The position numbers and the translations under genes were made by a program. Below, one piece after another: positions 8,331 to 16,970 of a DNA stretch of 64,000 nt. The notes beneath the pieces are model-generated. The model saw nothing but the letters and a program-made list of their open reading frames with translations, was not told the DNA's origin and did not search any database. This DNA comes from DASZTU01 sp035493835 (GTDB lineage Bacteria > Pseudomonadota > Alphaproteobacteria > Rhizobiales > Devosiaceae): contig DATJHO010000088.1 in assembly GCA_035493835.1 (NCBI GenBank), positions 10,265 through 74,264 on the forward strand, in the 5' to 3' direction. Position 1 is the stretch's first letter. Each line of letters begins with the position of its first letter.

Positions 8331-9293
8331 ATGAAAGCCATAGCCCTGCGCTCGACACCGCTGCTGATGATCCTGCCAAGCCTTGCGCTCGCCCTCCTCA
8401 TCATCGGTTATCCGATTATTGATCTCGCCTGGACGTCGATGCAGGAGGTCAGCCGGTTCGGGCAGTTGCGCGGGTTCGACGGGTTCAAGAACTATGCCGA
8501 CGTGCTGGCCGACCCGGTGTTCTACAGCTCGCTCTGGCACACCGTGATCTGGACCGTTGCTGTCGTCGGCGGCACGCTGCTGATCTCGCTGCCGATCTCG
8601 ATCATCCTCAACGACGAATTCCACGGGCGCGGCCTTGCCCGCGTCATCATCATGCTCCCGTGGTCGATCTCATTGACGATGTCGGCCGTGGTCTGGCGCT
8701 GGGCGCTCAACGGCCGCGCCGGGCTGCTCAATGCCTCACTGATGGACCTGCACGTCATCTCCCAGCCGATCGAATGGCTGGCAACCGCGCCACTCGCCTT
8801 CACGGTCGAGATCCTCATCGGCATACTCGTGTCGATCCCGTTCACCACCACGATTTTCCTGGGCGGGCTCTCGTCCCTCCCAATGGATGCCTACGAGGCG
8901 GCCGTAGTCGACGGGGCCCGGCGTTGGGACATGTTCCGGCACATCACGCTTCCCCTGATGAAGCCCTTCATCAACATCGCGATCGTGCTCAACGTGATCT
9001 ACGTCTTCAATTCCCTCCCGATCATCTGGGTAATGACGGAAGGCGGGCCGGCGAACGGCACGGATATCCTCGTCACCTATCTTTACAAGCTCGCCTTCCG
9101 CTTCGGCGCGCTCGGCAAGGCCTCGGCCATTTCGCTCATCATGTTCCTGATGCTTCTCGTCGTCACCTCGATCTACGTCGTGCTGGTGATGCGTGCCGAG
9201 AAAGAGGTGACGACGGACAAGACACTCGAAGAAGCCGATGAGGAGCCGCTCGTTATTATCGGCTCGCTCGCGGAAGCGAAGGAAGCCGCCTGA
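8331..9293 (+). CDS. ABC sugar importer permease (MalF/UgpA type)
   Basis: 320 residues from the ATG at 8331, which has GGAG five bases upstream. An in-frame TTG at 8256 would place the intercistronic stem-loop inside the gene and is rejected. Six hydrophobic segments and the EAA cytoplasmic loop (DAYEAAVVDGARRWDMF), which docks on the ATPase, are visible. The gene ends in TGATG, shared with the next permease. Partner of the permease at 9293 and ATPase at 10151. Confidence 0.92.
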   Translation: MKAIALRSTPLLMILPSLALALLIIGYPIIDLAWTSMQEVSRFGQLRGFDGFKNYADVLADPVFYSSLWHTVIWTVAVVGGTLLISLPISIILNDEFHGRGLARVIIMLPWSISLTMSAVVWRWALNGRAGLLNASLMDLHVISQPIEWLATAPLAFTVEILIGILVSIPFTTTIFLGGLSSLPMDAYEAAVVDGARRWDMFRHITLPLMKPFINIAIVLNVIYVFNSLPIIWVMTEGGPANGTDILVTYLYKLAFRFGALGKASAISLIMFLMLLVVTSIYVVLVMRAEKEVTTDKTLEEADEEPLVIIGSLAEAKEAA

Positions 9294-10123
9294 TGAGCCC
9301 GAAGACCAAGAAGAGCATTCTCTACTGGATCCTGCTCTCGCCGCTCGTCGTGGTGATCCTCTTTCCCTTCGCCGTGATGTTCGTAACGGCAGTCCGCCCC
9401 CGCGACGAGTTGTTCACCTATCCACCCACGTGGACGTTCTCGCATTTCGTCTGGCAGAATTTCGTCGACATGTGGAACGTCACCAATTTCGGGGGGGCCC
9501 TGCTCAACAGCCTCTACATCAGCTCCGCGGCGACCTTGATCGCGCTGGTGCTCAGCATCCCCGCAGCTTATGCGCTGTCGCGCTTCCGGTTCCGGGGCCA
9601 GGGCGTCTACCGGCAGTTCCTGCTGATCACGCAGATGATGTCGCCCATCGTGCTGGTGCTCGGTCTGTTCCGCCTGATGGTGAGCCTTGGGATGGTCAAC
9701 AACCTCAACTCGCTGGTGATCACCTACGCGGCGTTCAACCTGGCCTTCAACATCTGGATGCTGCAGAGTTACTTCAACACCATTCCGCGTGAGCTCGAGG
9801 AAGCGTCCTGGATTGACGGCGCGACGGCGTTTGCCAGCCTCGTAAAAGTGTTCTTGCCGCTGGCCGTGCCGGCGATGGTGGTCACCGGCATCTTCACCTT
9901 CATCAATTCGTGGAACGAATTCGTGCTGGCGCTGACGATGATCCGCCAGTCGGACCAGTACACTTTGCCGGTCCAGATCTACGCCCAGGTGGCCGGTCGC
10001 TATCAGATCGAATGGCACCACGTCATGGCCGCGACCGTCCTCGCCACGGTGCCGATCGCCATCATCTTCTCCTTCCTGCAGCGCTACCTCATTCGGGGCA
10101 TGGCCCTGGGCGCGGTCAAATAA
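9293..10123 (+). CDS. ABC sugar importer permease (MalG/UgpE type)
   Basis: 276 residues, standard MalG length. It begins at an ATG sharing one base with the previous stop. Six transmembrane segments and the EAA loop (ELEEASWIDGATAFASLVKV) are visible. It forms the second half of the membrane channel with the 8331-9293 product. Confidence 0.92.
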   Translation: MSPKTKKSILYWILLSPLVVVILFPFAVMFVTAVRPRDELFTYPPTWTFSHFVWQNFVDMWNVTNFGGALLNSLYISSAATLIALVLSIPAAYALSRFRFRGQGVYRQFLLITQMMSPIVLVLGLFRLMVSLGMVNNLNSLVITYAAFNLAFNIWMLQSYFNTIPRELEEASWIDGATAFASLVKVFLPLAVPAMVVTGIFTFINSWNEFVLALTMIRQSDQYTLPVQIYAQVAGRYQIEWHHVMAATVLATVPIAIIFSFLQRYLIRGMALGAVK

Positions 10124-10150
10124 CACCCTCTTCCCACAAAGGAATCCTAT

Positions 10151-11221
10151 ATGGCTTCGGTCGAAATCCGGAACATTGAGAAGCGCTTCGCCAATATCTC
10201 GGTGATCCAAGGGATCAATGTCGATATCGCCGATCATGAGTTCGTGGTGCTGGTCGGCCCATCCGGTTGCGGCAAATCCACCCTGCTGCGCATGATCGCC
10301 GGCCTTGAGCCAATCAGCAGCGGCGAAATTGCCATCGGCGGGCGGGTGATCAACAATGTTGCGCCACGCGATCGCGACATTGCCATGGTGTTCCAGAACT
10401 ATGCGCTCTACCCCCACATGTCGGTCTTCGACAACATGGCGTTCAGTCTGAAGCTGAGGCGCCAGCCGCCGGAGGAGATCAAGCGCAAGGTGGCGGAGGC
10501 CGCCGATATCCTCAACCTCGGCTCCTATCTCAACCGCTCGCCGCGCCAGCTTTCCGGCGGGCAACGCCAGCGCGTGGCCATGGGCCGGGCCCTGGTGCGC
10601 GACGCGCAGGTCTTTCTCTACGACGAGCCGCTGTCGAACCTCGACGCCAAGCTGCGCGTGCTGATGCGGACCGAAATCAAGTCGCTGCACCAGCGGCTCG
10701 GCACGACCTCGGTCTATGTGACGCACGACCAGATCGAAGCCATGACCATGGCCGACCGGATCGTTGTGATGCAGTCGGGGCGTATCGAGCAGGTCGGCAG
10801 CCCGCTCGAGCTCTATGACGAACCGGCCAATTTGTTCGTGGCCGGCTTTATCGGATCACCGTCGATGAATTTTGTCAGCGGGACGGTTGAGCGGACCGGG
10901 CCACGCAGGACCTTGGTCGCCAGCGACGGCACCCGCCTGCTCCTCCCGGAAGGGCGTGGGATGCCGGACCAGAGCGTCGTGCTGGGTATTCGGCCGGAAC
11001 ACTTGCGGCTGGCCGCGCCGGGGGATGGCTTGGCGGCGGTAGTGGAAGTCGTCGAGCCAACGGGGCCCAATATCGAGGTGATCACCAGCGTTGCCGGCGC
11101 ACGCTTCTGCGCCGTGTTCAACGACCGGCACCCGTTCCGTCCCGGCGAAACGATCTACCTCGCCCCACAGCCGGACAAGATCCATCTGTTCGACGCGACG
11201 AGCGGCCGGCGTCTCGTCTAG
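10151..11221 (+). CDS. ABC sugar importer ATPase (MalK/UgpC type)
   Basis: 356 residues. Walker A GPSGCGKST at residues 36-44, Q-loop FQNYALYPHM, signature LSGGQRQRVAMGRAL, Walker B VFLYDEPLSNLD and switch VTHDQ are all intact. The C-terminal 120 residues form the MalK-type OB (TOBE) domain, including LGIRPEHL. It powers the importer encoded just upstream. Family members can serve several permease pairs, which matters for the ATPase-less importer at 31-34 kb. Confidence 0.93.
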   Translation: MASVEIRNIEKRFANISVIQGINVDIADHEFVVLVGPSGCGKSTLLRMIAGLEPISSGEIAIGGRVINNVAPRDRDIAMVFQNYALYPHMSVFDNMAFSLKLRRQPPEEIKRKVAEAADILNLGSYLNRSPRQLSGGQRQRVAMGRALVRDAQVFLYDEPLSNLDAKLRVLMRTEIKSLHQRLGTTSVYVTHDQIEAMTMADRIVVMQSGRIEQVGSPLELYDEPANLFVAGFIGSPSMNFVSGTVERTGPRRTLVASDGTRLLLPEGRGMPDQSVVLGIRPEHLRLAAPGDGLAAVVEVVEPTGPNIEVITSVAGARFCAVFNDRHPFRPGETIYLAPQPDKIHLFDATSGRRLV

Positions 11222-11313
11222 CGGGGCCGGGCTTGCCCCCTGCGGCCGTCGCGAGAGCTCGGAGCGAAGTGCTGCAAGTGCGGCATCGGCATTAGGTCGC
11301 ATCCCTCGCCAGA

Positions 11314-11414
11314 TCGTCATCCCCGGGCTTGACTCGGGGACCCAAGCGGACTTGACCCTAGGGTAGGCGGGCGAGGCATAATGGGTGGCCGGGCCAAGCC
11401 CGGCCATGACGAGC
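11314..11414. repeat. Alphaproteobacterial palindromic intergenic element
   Basis: Starts CGTCATCCCCGGGCTTGACT and ends with GGCCATGACG. It contains a CCCCGGGCTTGACTCGGGG hairpin (11321-11339) and a GGCCGGGCCAAGCCCGGCC hairpin (11387-11405), with CGTCAT/ATGACG outer arms. This two-hairpin form is a widespread non-coding repeat type in Rhizobiales genomes. It lies between convergent transcription units and may end transcription. Confidence 0.7.
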
Positions 11415-11462
11415 GCGGTGAATGTTTTCAGGTCACCGGCACTCCAAGGCGCCGGCACCGGC

Positions 11463-12602
11463 TCACCAACCGTTGATGCGCGGCCAGGTTTCCATGGCCT
11501 CATCGGCAGCGCCGTCGACCACCTGATACTCCTCATACATCGCCGCCGTCATGCAGACGTGGTTGGGGAGCACCCTGACCCGGCTGCCCACGGGCAATTG
11601 CTCGAAGGGGAAAGGGCCGTCGGCTTCGAGCATGCCATGCTCCTGATAGACCCGGCCGACCCGTACCCGGCCGATGCGGTGCGTGGCGGTCTCATTCATC
11701 ACCAGGCCGAAGCCCACATCTTCCGGGAGCCCCGGCGCACCGGTGCTGCGATCCTTCGAAAGGGCCAGCGACCCCGCATCGATCAAGGCGGTGTTGAGCT
11801 CGGGGCGATGCGCCGTGACGGTCGCCAGCACCGACACCGTGATATCCTCGAGCCCGTGCGATCCGATCTCCCACTGGAAAACATCGCCGAACATGTAGAC
11901 GCCGGCGCGCACCTCGGTGATGCCGGTGAAGTCACGTCCATGCACCGCCGTCGGGGTTGAACCGACGCTCACCACCGGGCAGGCCAACCCTGTCGCCCTG
12001 AGCCGCGTGGCGGCCGTTGCCGCGCACCAGCGCTCGTGCTCGGCGATCGCCTGGATGCCCTCGAGGCTTCCGCCTTGATAGGAGTTGCCGGCATGAGTCA
12101 GCACGCCCTTGAGCCGCGTCCCGGGGAGTTCGTCGAGCAACCGGCCAAGCACCAGCAGCTCTTCGGATTCAGGCAGCAGGCCGGCCCGCTTCTCGCCCGA
12201 ATCCAGCTCGATCAGCACATCGAGCACAATGCCGAGCTCAACCGCCCTGTTGCTAATCTCCCGCGCGATCTCAACCGAGTCGGTGATGACCGAAACGGCA
12301 ACCCCGCGGCCGATCAGGCGCGCGAGGCGCGGCAGCCTCTGGGGAACAATGCTGACCGCGTAAGTGATGTCGTTGATGCCGTGCTCGGCGAAATATTCCG
12401 CCTCCTTGAGCGTCGACACCGTGATGCCGCCGAAATTCCCAGCGAGCGCCAGTCGGGCGACATCGATCGACTTGGCGGTCTTCATGTGCGGTCGAAACGC
12501 CACGCCCAACTGCCGGAACCGCTCGGTCATGCGGCCGGTGTTGCGTAACAACGCTGCCCGGTTGAGCACGAGACTGGGCGTCTCGATCGTCTTTAGTCCC
12601 AT
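11463..12602 (-). CDS. D-serine dehydratase / D-threonine aldolase-family PLP enzyme (second copy)
   Basis: 379 residues from the ATG at 12602, which has GAGGAG eight bases upstream; the in-frame GTG at 12611 overlaps that ribosome site and is rejected. RPHMKTAKS carries the likely PLP lysine K41, and PNHVC gives H348 and C350, matching the His-x-Cys zinc site of D-serine dehydratase rather than the His-x-Asp of D-threonine aldolase. It follows the M81 peptidase gene on the same strand. Clearly diverged from the copy at 465-1541, so substrates probably differ. Confidence 0.85.
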   Translation of the reverse strand: MGLKTIETPSLVLNRAALLRNTGRMTERFRQLGVAFRPHMKTAKSIDVARLALAGNFGGITVSTLKEAEYFAEHGINDITYAVSIVPQRLPRLARLIGRGVAVSVITDSVEIAREISNRAVELGIVLDVLIELDSGEKRAGLLPESEELLVLGRLLDELPGTRLKGVLTHAGNSYQGGSLEGIQAIAEHERWCAATAATRLRATGLACPVVSVGSTPTAVHGRDFTGITEVRAGVYMFGDVFQWEIGSHGLEDITVSVLATVTAHRPELNTALIDAGSLALSKDRSTGAPGLPEDVGFGLVMNETATHRIGRVRVGRVYQEHGMLEADGPFPFEQLPVGSRVRVLPNHVCMTAAMYEEYQVVDGAADEAMETWPRINGW

Positions 12603-12692
12603 CGCAGGCACTCCTCATGTTGCAGAGAGCCGCACTTCGAATGAAGGGCGGCTCCCAATTACCGATCGCGGGTGAGGTCCGACTTGGGCCCG

Positions 12693-14222
12693 CTAGGGCC
12701 GGGGCCAGCTCGCGTCGAGATCGATCGGGAAGACCGGCCGCGGCAGGTTCTTGAAGTCGAACCGCGTGAGAACCGGCGAGGACAGGCCGGGCGCATCGAC
12801 TTCGACGATCTGCTCATGCGGGAAAAACTCGTCGAACCCGGCCCGGAAGTGCCCGCGCGATTTCACCACAACGGTGCGCGCCCCGGCGATGTCGATCCCC
12901 ATCATCTCCAAAAACACCGGATCGGCGCACTGCGTCCTGACCGAAATGACGACCACCCGAATGCCACCGAGATCCAGCAGCACCGTGGGCCCCAAATTCA
13001 TTCGCCGCCCGGCATAAAAGCCGCGCCGCCCGACGCAGTCGCCATCGCGTACCTTGATCACCGTAGCGTCTGCCTCGAGGCGATTGGAGAAACTGACCTC
13101 TGTGCTACGGTTGAACACCGCCCGGAAATGGGCCCCCTCGCCAAGTTCGGTGGCTTCGCGCGCTAGCTCCGCGTCGTTGAAGATTCCGAGCACCACGCCC
13201 TTGGCCCCTGCCTTGAGTAGGCCCTCCAGGATGAAGGTGGTGTTGCCGCTGGCCCCGCCGCCCGGATTGTCGGCCACATCGGCAAGGGCGATGGGCGCAA
13301 GCGAAGTATCTTCGCCAACCTCGACCGCCTTGGCCAGGGCATTTTCCAGCGAGGTCAGGCGCGGAAAGTACCGTTCGTGATCGCTCCAGGCCTTCTGCGC
13401 GATGTCCTTGGCGAGCGTTTCGGCAGCCTCCTTGCCGCTCCAGGCGCTGACGATCACGGCAAGGCCGTTCTTGGGAGTGTCCGCATAGGCGAAACCACCC
13501 AGGATCGAGACATTGGCGATGTCTTCGGTGAGCCGCGACTGGCCATAGTTGATGATATCGGCGTAGGGGCCCTGGGCGGTCAGCAAAGTGACGGTGGGCG
13601 GGGTAACCGGCAAGTGGATCAGTGCCGAACTCGGGCGCTCCCCCTGGAACATCCGGTTAAGCGCTGCCGCCGCCTCACGCCCGCGATCAACCATGTCGAC
13701 GTGCGGATTGGTGCGATAGGCAATGACCAGATCGACGCTGTCGACCATCCGATGCGAGACGTTGCCGTGGAGATCGAGCGTCGCAACGATCGGCACGTCG
13801 GGCCCGACGATCTCGCGCACCATGGCGAAGATCTCCGCGTCCGGATCCCGGTTCTCGGTGGTGATCATGGCCCCGTGGTTGCAGATATAGACGGCATCGA
13901 GCGGCATTGCCGCCTCAAGCCGCGTGCGCATCTCGGTGACGGCTTCCCGGAAGAAGCCGTGGTCGATCGGACCGCCCGCTTCCACCAGGCCGATCAGGAT
14001 CGGCACCGGCACCCACGGCCTTACACCATCCATGGCCTGCTTGAATGCCTTGAGCTCCGTGGGCAGGCGCGACTCTGACCGGTTGAGCTCCTCGACGAAC
14101 TCATCACCCACAACATAAAGGCGATCGAGGAAGTCGTCTTTGGTGGTGGCGGGAGCAAAACTGTTGCTCTCAAGCATGAGGCCAAGCATGGCCACGCGCT
14201 TATTCGGACGATCTGCTAGCAT
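12693..14222 (-). CDS. M81-family metallopeptidase (MlrC/microcystinase C type)
   Basis: 509 residues, full length for the MlrC family. ESNSFAP near residue 18 corresponds to the family ETNTF motif, and ICNHGAM and TLDLHGN contribute the expected zinc ligands; the C-terminal MlrC domain is present (DNPGGGASGNTTFILEGLL). MlrC cleaves small peptides from microcystin breakdown, but most members sit in ordinary amino-acid or amide catabolic clusters. Here it is upstream of a D-amino-acid-type PLP enzyme on the same strand, suggesting hydrolysis of a peptide or amide containing a D- or beta-amino acid. Confidence 0.85.
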   Translation of the reverse strand: MLADRPNKRVAMLGLMLESNSFAPATTKDDFLDRLYVVGDEFVEELNRSESRLPTELKAFKQAMDGVRPWVPVPILIGLVEAGGPIDHGFFREAVTEMRTRLEAAMPLDAVYICNHGAMITTENRDPDAEIFAMVREIVGPDVPIVATLDLHGNVSHRMVDSVDLVIAYRTNPHVDMVDRGREAAAALNRMFQGERPSSALIHLPVTPPTVTLLTAQGPYADIINYGQSRLTEDIANVSILGGFAYADTPKNGLAVIVSAWSGKEAAETLAKDIAQKAWSDHERYFPRLTSLENALAKAVEVGEDTSLAPIALADVADNPGGGASGNTTFILEGLLKAGAKGVVLGIFNDAELAREATELGEGAHFRAVFNRSTEVSFSNRLEADATVIKVRDGDCVGRRGFYAGRRMNLGPTVLLDLGGIRVVVISVRTQCADPVFLEMMGIDIAGARTVVVKSRGHFRAGFDEFFPHEQIVEVDAPGLSSPVLTRFDFKNLPRPVFPIDLDASWPRP

Positions 14223-14323
14223 TTGACGACCCCTGCGCGAACTGCTGTTGGGTTCGCAGTAACAGGCTCAATCGCCGGCTTGCCAATGCAAGCTTGGCCT
14301 CGCCCGATGCGTCAGGCGCATCA

Positions 14324-15238
14324 TCAGCCGATATGGGTCTCCTCGCCCTCGATAAGGGCCCAGAACTCCTCGACTACCGCCAGCAGGGGCTCGCGCGACC
14401 GGTACAGACGGGTCTCGATCGGCAGGAACCACTCCTCGCCTCCAGCCAGCACCAGCGATCCCGCCTCCAGTTCCTCGCGGATGTTGCTCTCGGGCAACCA
14501 GGCGAGGCCCCTGCCCTCGCTGCTCATCATCTTGAGTACGGCGGACAGATGGGAAACGAACACACGGTTGAGAAATAGCGGCGTCGTGCTCTTTGCGAGT
14601 CTGGCCTCGACGATGCGGCCAACTGCCGACGTCTCCGCATAGGCGAGATAGTGGACCGGCTCGTCCGCACTCCCCGGTAGCTGGTCGATGGCAACGCCGG
14701 CCTGGTCCGGCAGCGTAACCGGCAACAGCCGGTCAGCGCCCACGAGCTTGGAGACGAAATGCAGCGGCGGCAGGTTCACCACCAGGCTGGCGTGGGCATG
14801 GGTCAGCATGAAATGGCAGTCGCCGCGCAATAGCGACTGCACGCAATCGGTATACTGGTTGGAGTCGAGCCGCGTGTTGAAGACACGGCTGCGCGCCTCC
14901 ACCCCCCTGAGCCAGCCCGGAAAGAAGGTGGTGGAGAGGCCGTGGGTAGAGGTGAAGCGAATGGTGGTCGTTGTGACGCCATCTACGCGGCGCGCATCCT
15001 CGCGCCCCTGGTAGAGCCGGCGCAGCGCCTCTTCGGCCACCGGCCGGAACCGCTCGCCGGAGGGAGTCAACTCGATCGGCTGGGTGGCGCGGTTGAACAG
15101 CGCCGCCCCAACCCATTCCTCGAGACTCTTGATGCGGCGGCTAAACGCCGGCTGCGTGGTGTAGCGCGCCTCGGCGGAGCGCGAGAAATTTCGCGTTTCG
15201 ACGAGGCTCAGAAAGTCTTCAAGCCAACGGATTTCCAT
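14324..15238 (-). CDS. LysR-family transcriptional regulator
   Basis: 304 residues from the ATG at 15238 (MEIRWLEDFLSLVETRNFSR), the normal LysR beginning; a TTG 14 codons upstream is possible but unlikely. The winged helix runs through YTTQPAFSRRIKSLEEWVG, and the rest is the periplasmic-binding-like effector domain. It is divergent from the aldehyde dehydrogenase at 15403 and about 100 bases downstream of nothing on its own strand, so the most likely target is the divergent dehydrogenase/amidohydrolase operon. Confidence 0.88.
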   Translation of the reverse strand: MEIRWLEDFLSLVETRNFSRSAEARYTTQPAFSRRIKSLEEWVGAALFNRATQPIELTPSGERFRPVAEEALRRLYQGREDARRVDGVTTTTIRFTSTHGLSTTFFPGWLRGVEARSRVFNTRLDSNQYTDCVQSLLRGDCHFMLTHAHASLVVNLPPLHFVSKLVGADRLLPVTLPDQAGVAIDQLPGSADEPVHYLAYAETSAVGRIVEARLAKSTTPLFLNRVFVSHLSAVLKMMSSEGRGLAWLPESNIREELEAGSLVLAGGEEWFLPIETRLYRSREPLLAVVEEFWALIEGEETHIG

Positions 15239-15402
15239 GTGGCTTTGGTAAAACGTTGCGGCATCGAGGGCAATCGGCAATCATCAGAAGCGCTCAGGGC
15301 CTCATGCGCCGGCCGCATGGTTGCATCCGATTTTGACATTCGCCAAACGGCACGAGGGCCGGCTAACCTCGCCATGAGGCACCCAACACGGCAGGCACGA
15401 TC

Positions 15403-16875
15403 ATGACAGTCCGAGATGGTTCTATCTCCGCAGCTCCGATTGAAGTTCGCAAATACTGGCGTAACTTCATCGATGGCGAATGGGTGGACGCGGCCGATGG
15501 GGGGCGCATTCCGGTCGAGGATCCGGCGACGGGCGAAATCATCTCGGAAGTCGCCCGGGGCGGCGCGGCCGATATCGATCGGGCCGTGAAGGCCGCGCGC
15601 AAGGCGTTCCAGAGCCGCGTGCTGCTGCAGATGACCCCCGCCGCGCGCGGCGAACTGATGTTCGAAATCGCCCGGCAGTTGGAGCTCATCGCCGACGAGA
15701 TCGCCTTCGTCGAAATGCGCGACAACGGCAAGACGCTGGCCAACGGCTATGGCGAGGTCAAGCTCACCCAACGCTACCTGCACTATTATGGCGGGCTCGC
15801 CGACAAGCTCGAAGGCCGGCAGATTCCCCTCGGCGAGGGCATTCTCGACTACACCGTGCACATGCCCTACGGCGTTTCGGCGCAAATCGTGCCGTGGAAC
15901 GGCCCCTTGCCGGTCGGTGCCCGCTCGATCGCCTGCGCGCTCATCACCGGCAACACGGTGGTCTTGAAATCGCCCGAGGATTCGCCGCTCAGCCTCTTCC
16001 TCTTCGCTGAGGCCTGCGAGCGGGCGGGTGTGCCCAAGGGCACGCTCAACATCGTCTGCGGCTACGGTGCCGAGGCGGGCGCGGCGCTGGTTTCGCACAA
16101 CGACATCGACCACATCGTCTTCACCGGATCGGTTGCGACCGGCAAGAGCGTGCTCCGCGCCGCAGCCGAGCGCGTGGTGCCGTGCATCATGGAACTCGGC
16201 GGCAAGTCGGCGGGCATCGTCTATGCCGATGCCGATCTGGAGCGTACGGCCAAGAACGCCGCGCGCGGCATCTTCCACCACGCCGGCCAGATCTGCTCCG
16301 CCGGCTCGCGCCTGCTGGTCCACCGCTCCATCCAGGACGAACTGCTCGCCCGCCTCGAGGTCGAGGCAAAAGCGCGTTCGGTCGGGCCGGGCGCTGACAA
16401 GTGCGACATGGGGCCGGTGATTTCGGAAAAGCAGCTCTCCCGAATCGAGGCCCTGATCGGGGCGGGCGTGGACGAAGGCGCAAAACTTGCCATCGGTGGC
16501 CGTCGCCTCGATCGGCCAGGCCACTTCCTGCCGCCCACGATCTTCACCGACGTCAATCCGCAAATGCGCATCGCCAACGAAGAGTTCTTCGGCCCGGTGC
16601 TGGCTCTGCTGCCGTTCGATACCCCCGAGGAAGCGATCGAAATCGCCAATGGCACCGAATATGGCCTCGCGGCCGGGGTGTTCACGCGCGACCTCCGCCT
16701 GGCGCACTGGACGGCGGACCGGCTGATCGCGGGCCAGGTCTATATCAATGACTGGTGGGTCGGCGGCGTCGAAACCCCGTTCGGCGGCGCCAAGCGTTCG
16801 GGCTACGGCCGCGAAAAGGGTCAGGAGGCCCTGCTCGGCTATGTGCAGACCAAGAATGTCGGCATCCGCCTCTGA
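15403..16875 (+). CDS. Aldehyde dehydrogenase family protein
   Basis: 490 residues, complete. VPWNGPL supplies the conserved asparagine, MELGGKSAG the general-base glutamate near residue 264, and HHAGQICSAGSR the nucleophilic cysteine near residue 298. It oxidises an aldehyde to an acid with NAD(P) in the cytoplasm. It is divergent from the LysR gene and followed 95 bases later by the amidohydrolase. In this setting an aldehyde released by the aldolase/dehydratase-type enzyme or by deamination is a plausible substrate; that is inference. Confidence 0.92.
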   Translation: MTVRDGSISAAPIEVRKYWRNFIDGEWVDAADGGRIPVEDPATGEIISEVARGGAADIDRAVKAARKAFQSRVLLQMTPAARGELMFEIARQLELIADEIAFVEMRDNGKTLANGYGEVKLTQRYLHYYGGLADKLEGRQIPLGEGILDYTVHMPYGVSAQIVPWNGPLPVGARSIACALITGNTVVLKSPEDSPLSLFLFAEACERAGVPKGTLNIVCGYGAEAGAALVSHNDIDHIVFTGSVATGKSVLRAAAERVVPCIMELGGKSAGIVYADADLERTAKNAARGIFHHAGQICSAGSRLLVHRSIQDELLARLEVEAKARSVGPGADKCDMGPVISEKQLSRIEALIGAGVDEGAKLAIGGRRLDRPGHFLPPTIFTDVNPQMRIANEEFFGPVLALLPFDTPEEAIEIANGTEYGLAAGVFTRDLRLAHWTADRLIAGQVYINDWWVGGVETPFGGAKRSGYGREKGQEALLGYVQTKNVGIRL

Positions 16876-16970
16876 TCCCGTCGCCTGAACGCTGCAGACA
16901 CGGTAGGAGATCGAAAGGAAATGGAGCGCACGTTGCCGCGGGCAGACGTGCCACACGCAGGAGGTAGGCA

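Noticed and set aside
7071..8624. 517-codon minus-strand open frame opposite the binding-protein gene
   Set aside because: Translation is His/Arg/Gly-rich with no domain; the plus-strand gene has a signal peptide and clear family motifs. GC-rich third positions keep the antisense frame open.
9173..10726. 517-codon minus-strand open frame opposite permease and ATPase genes
   Set aside because: Crosses two well-supported genes and has antisense-type composition (His, Asp, Arg runs).
15333..15369. TTGACA upstream of aldehyde dehydrogenase as a sigma-70 promoter
   Set aside because: The best -10-like box (TAACCT) is about 25 bases away, too far for a normal promoter.
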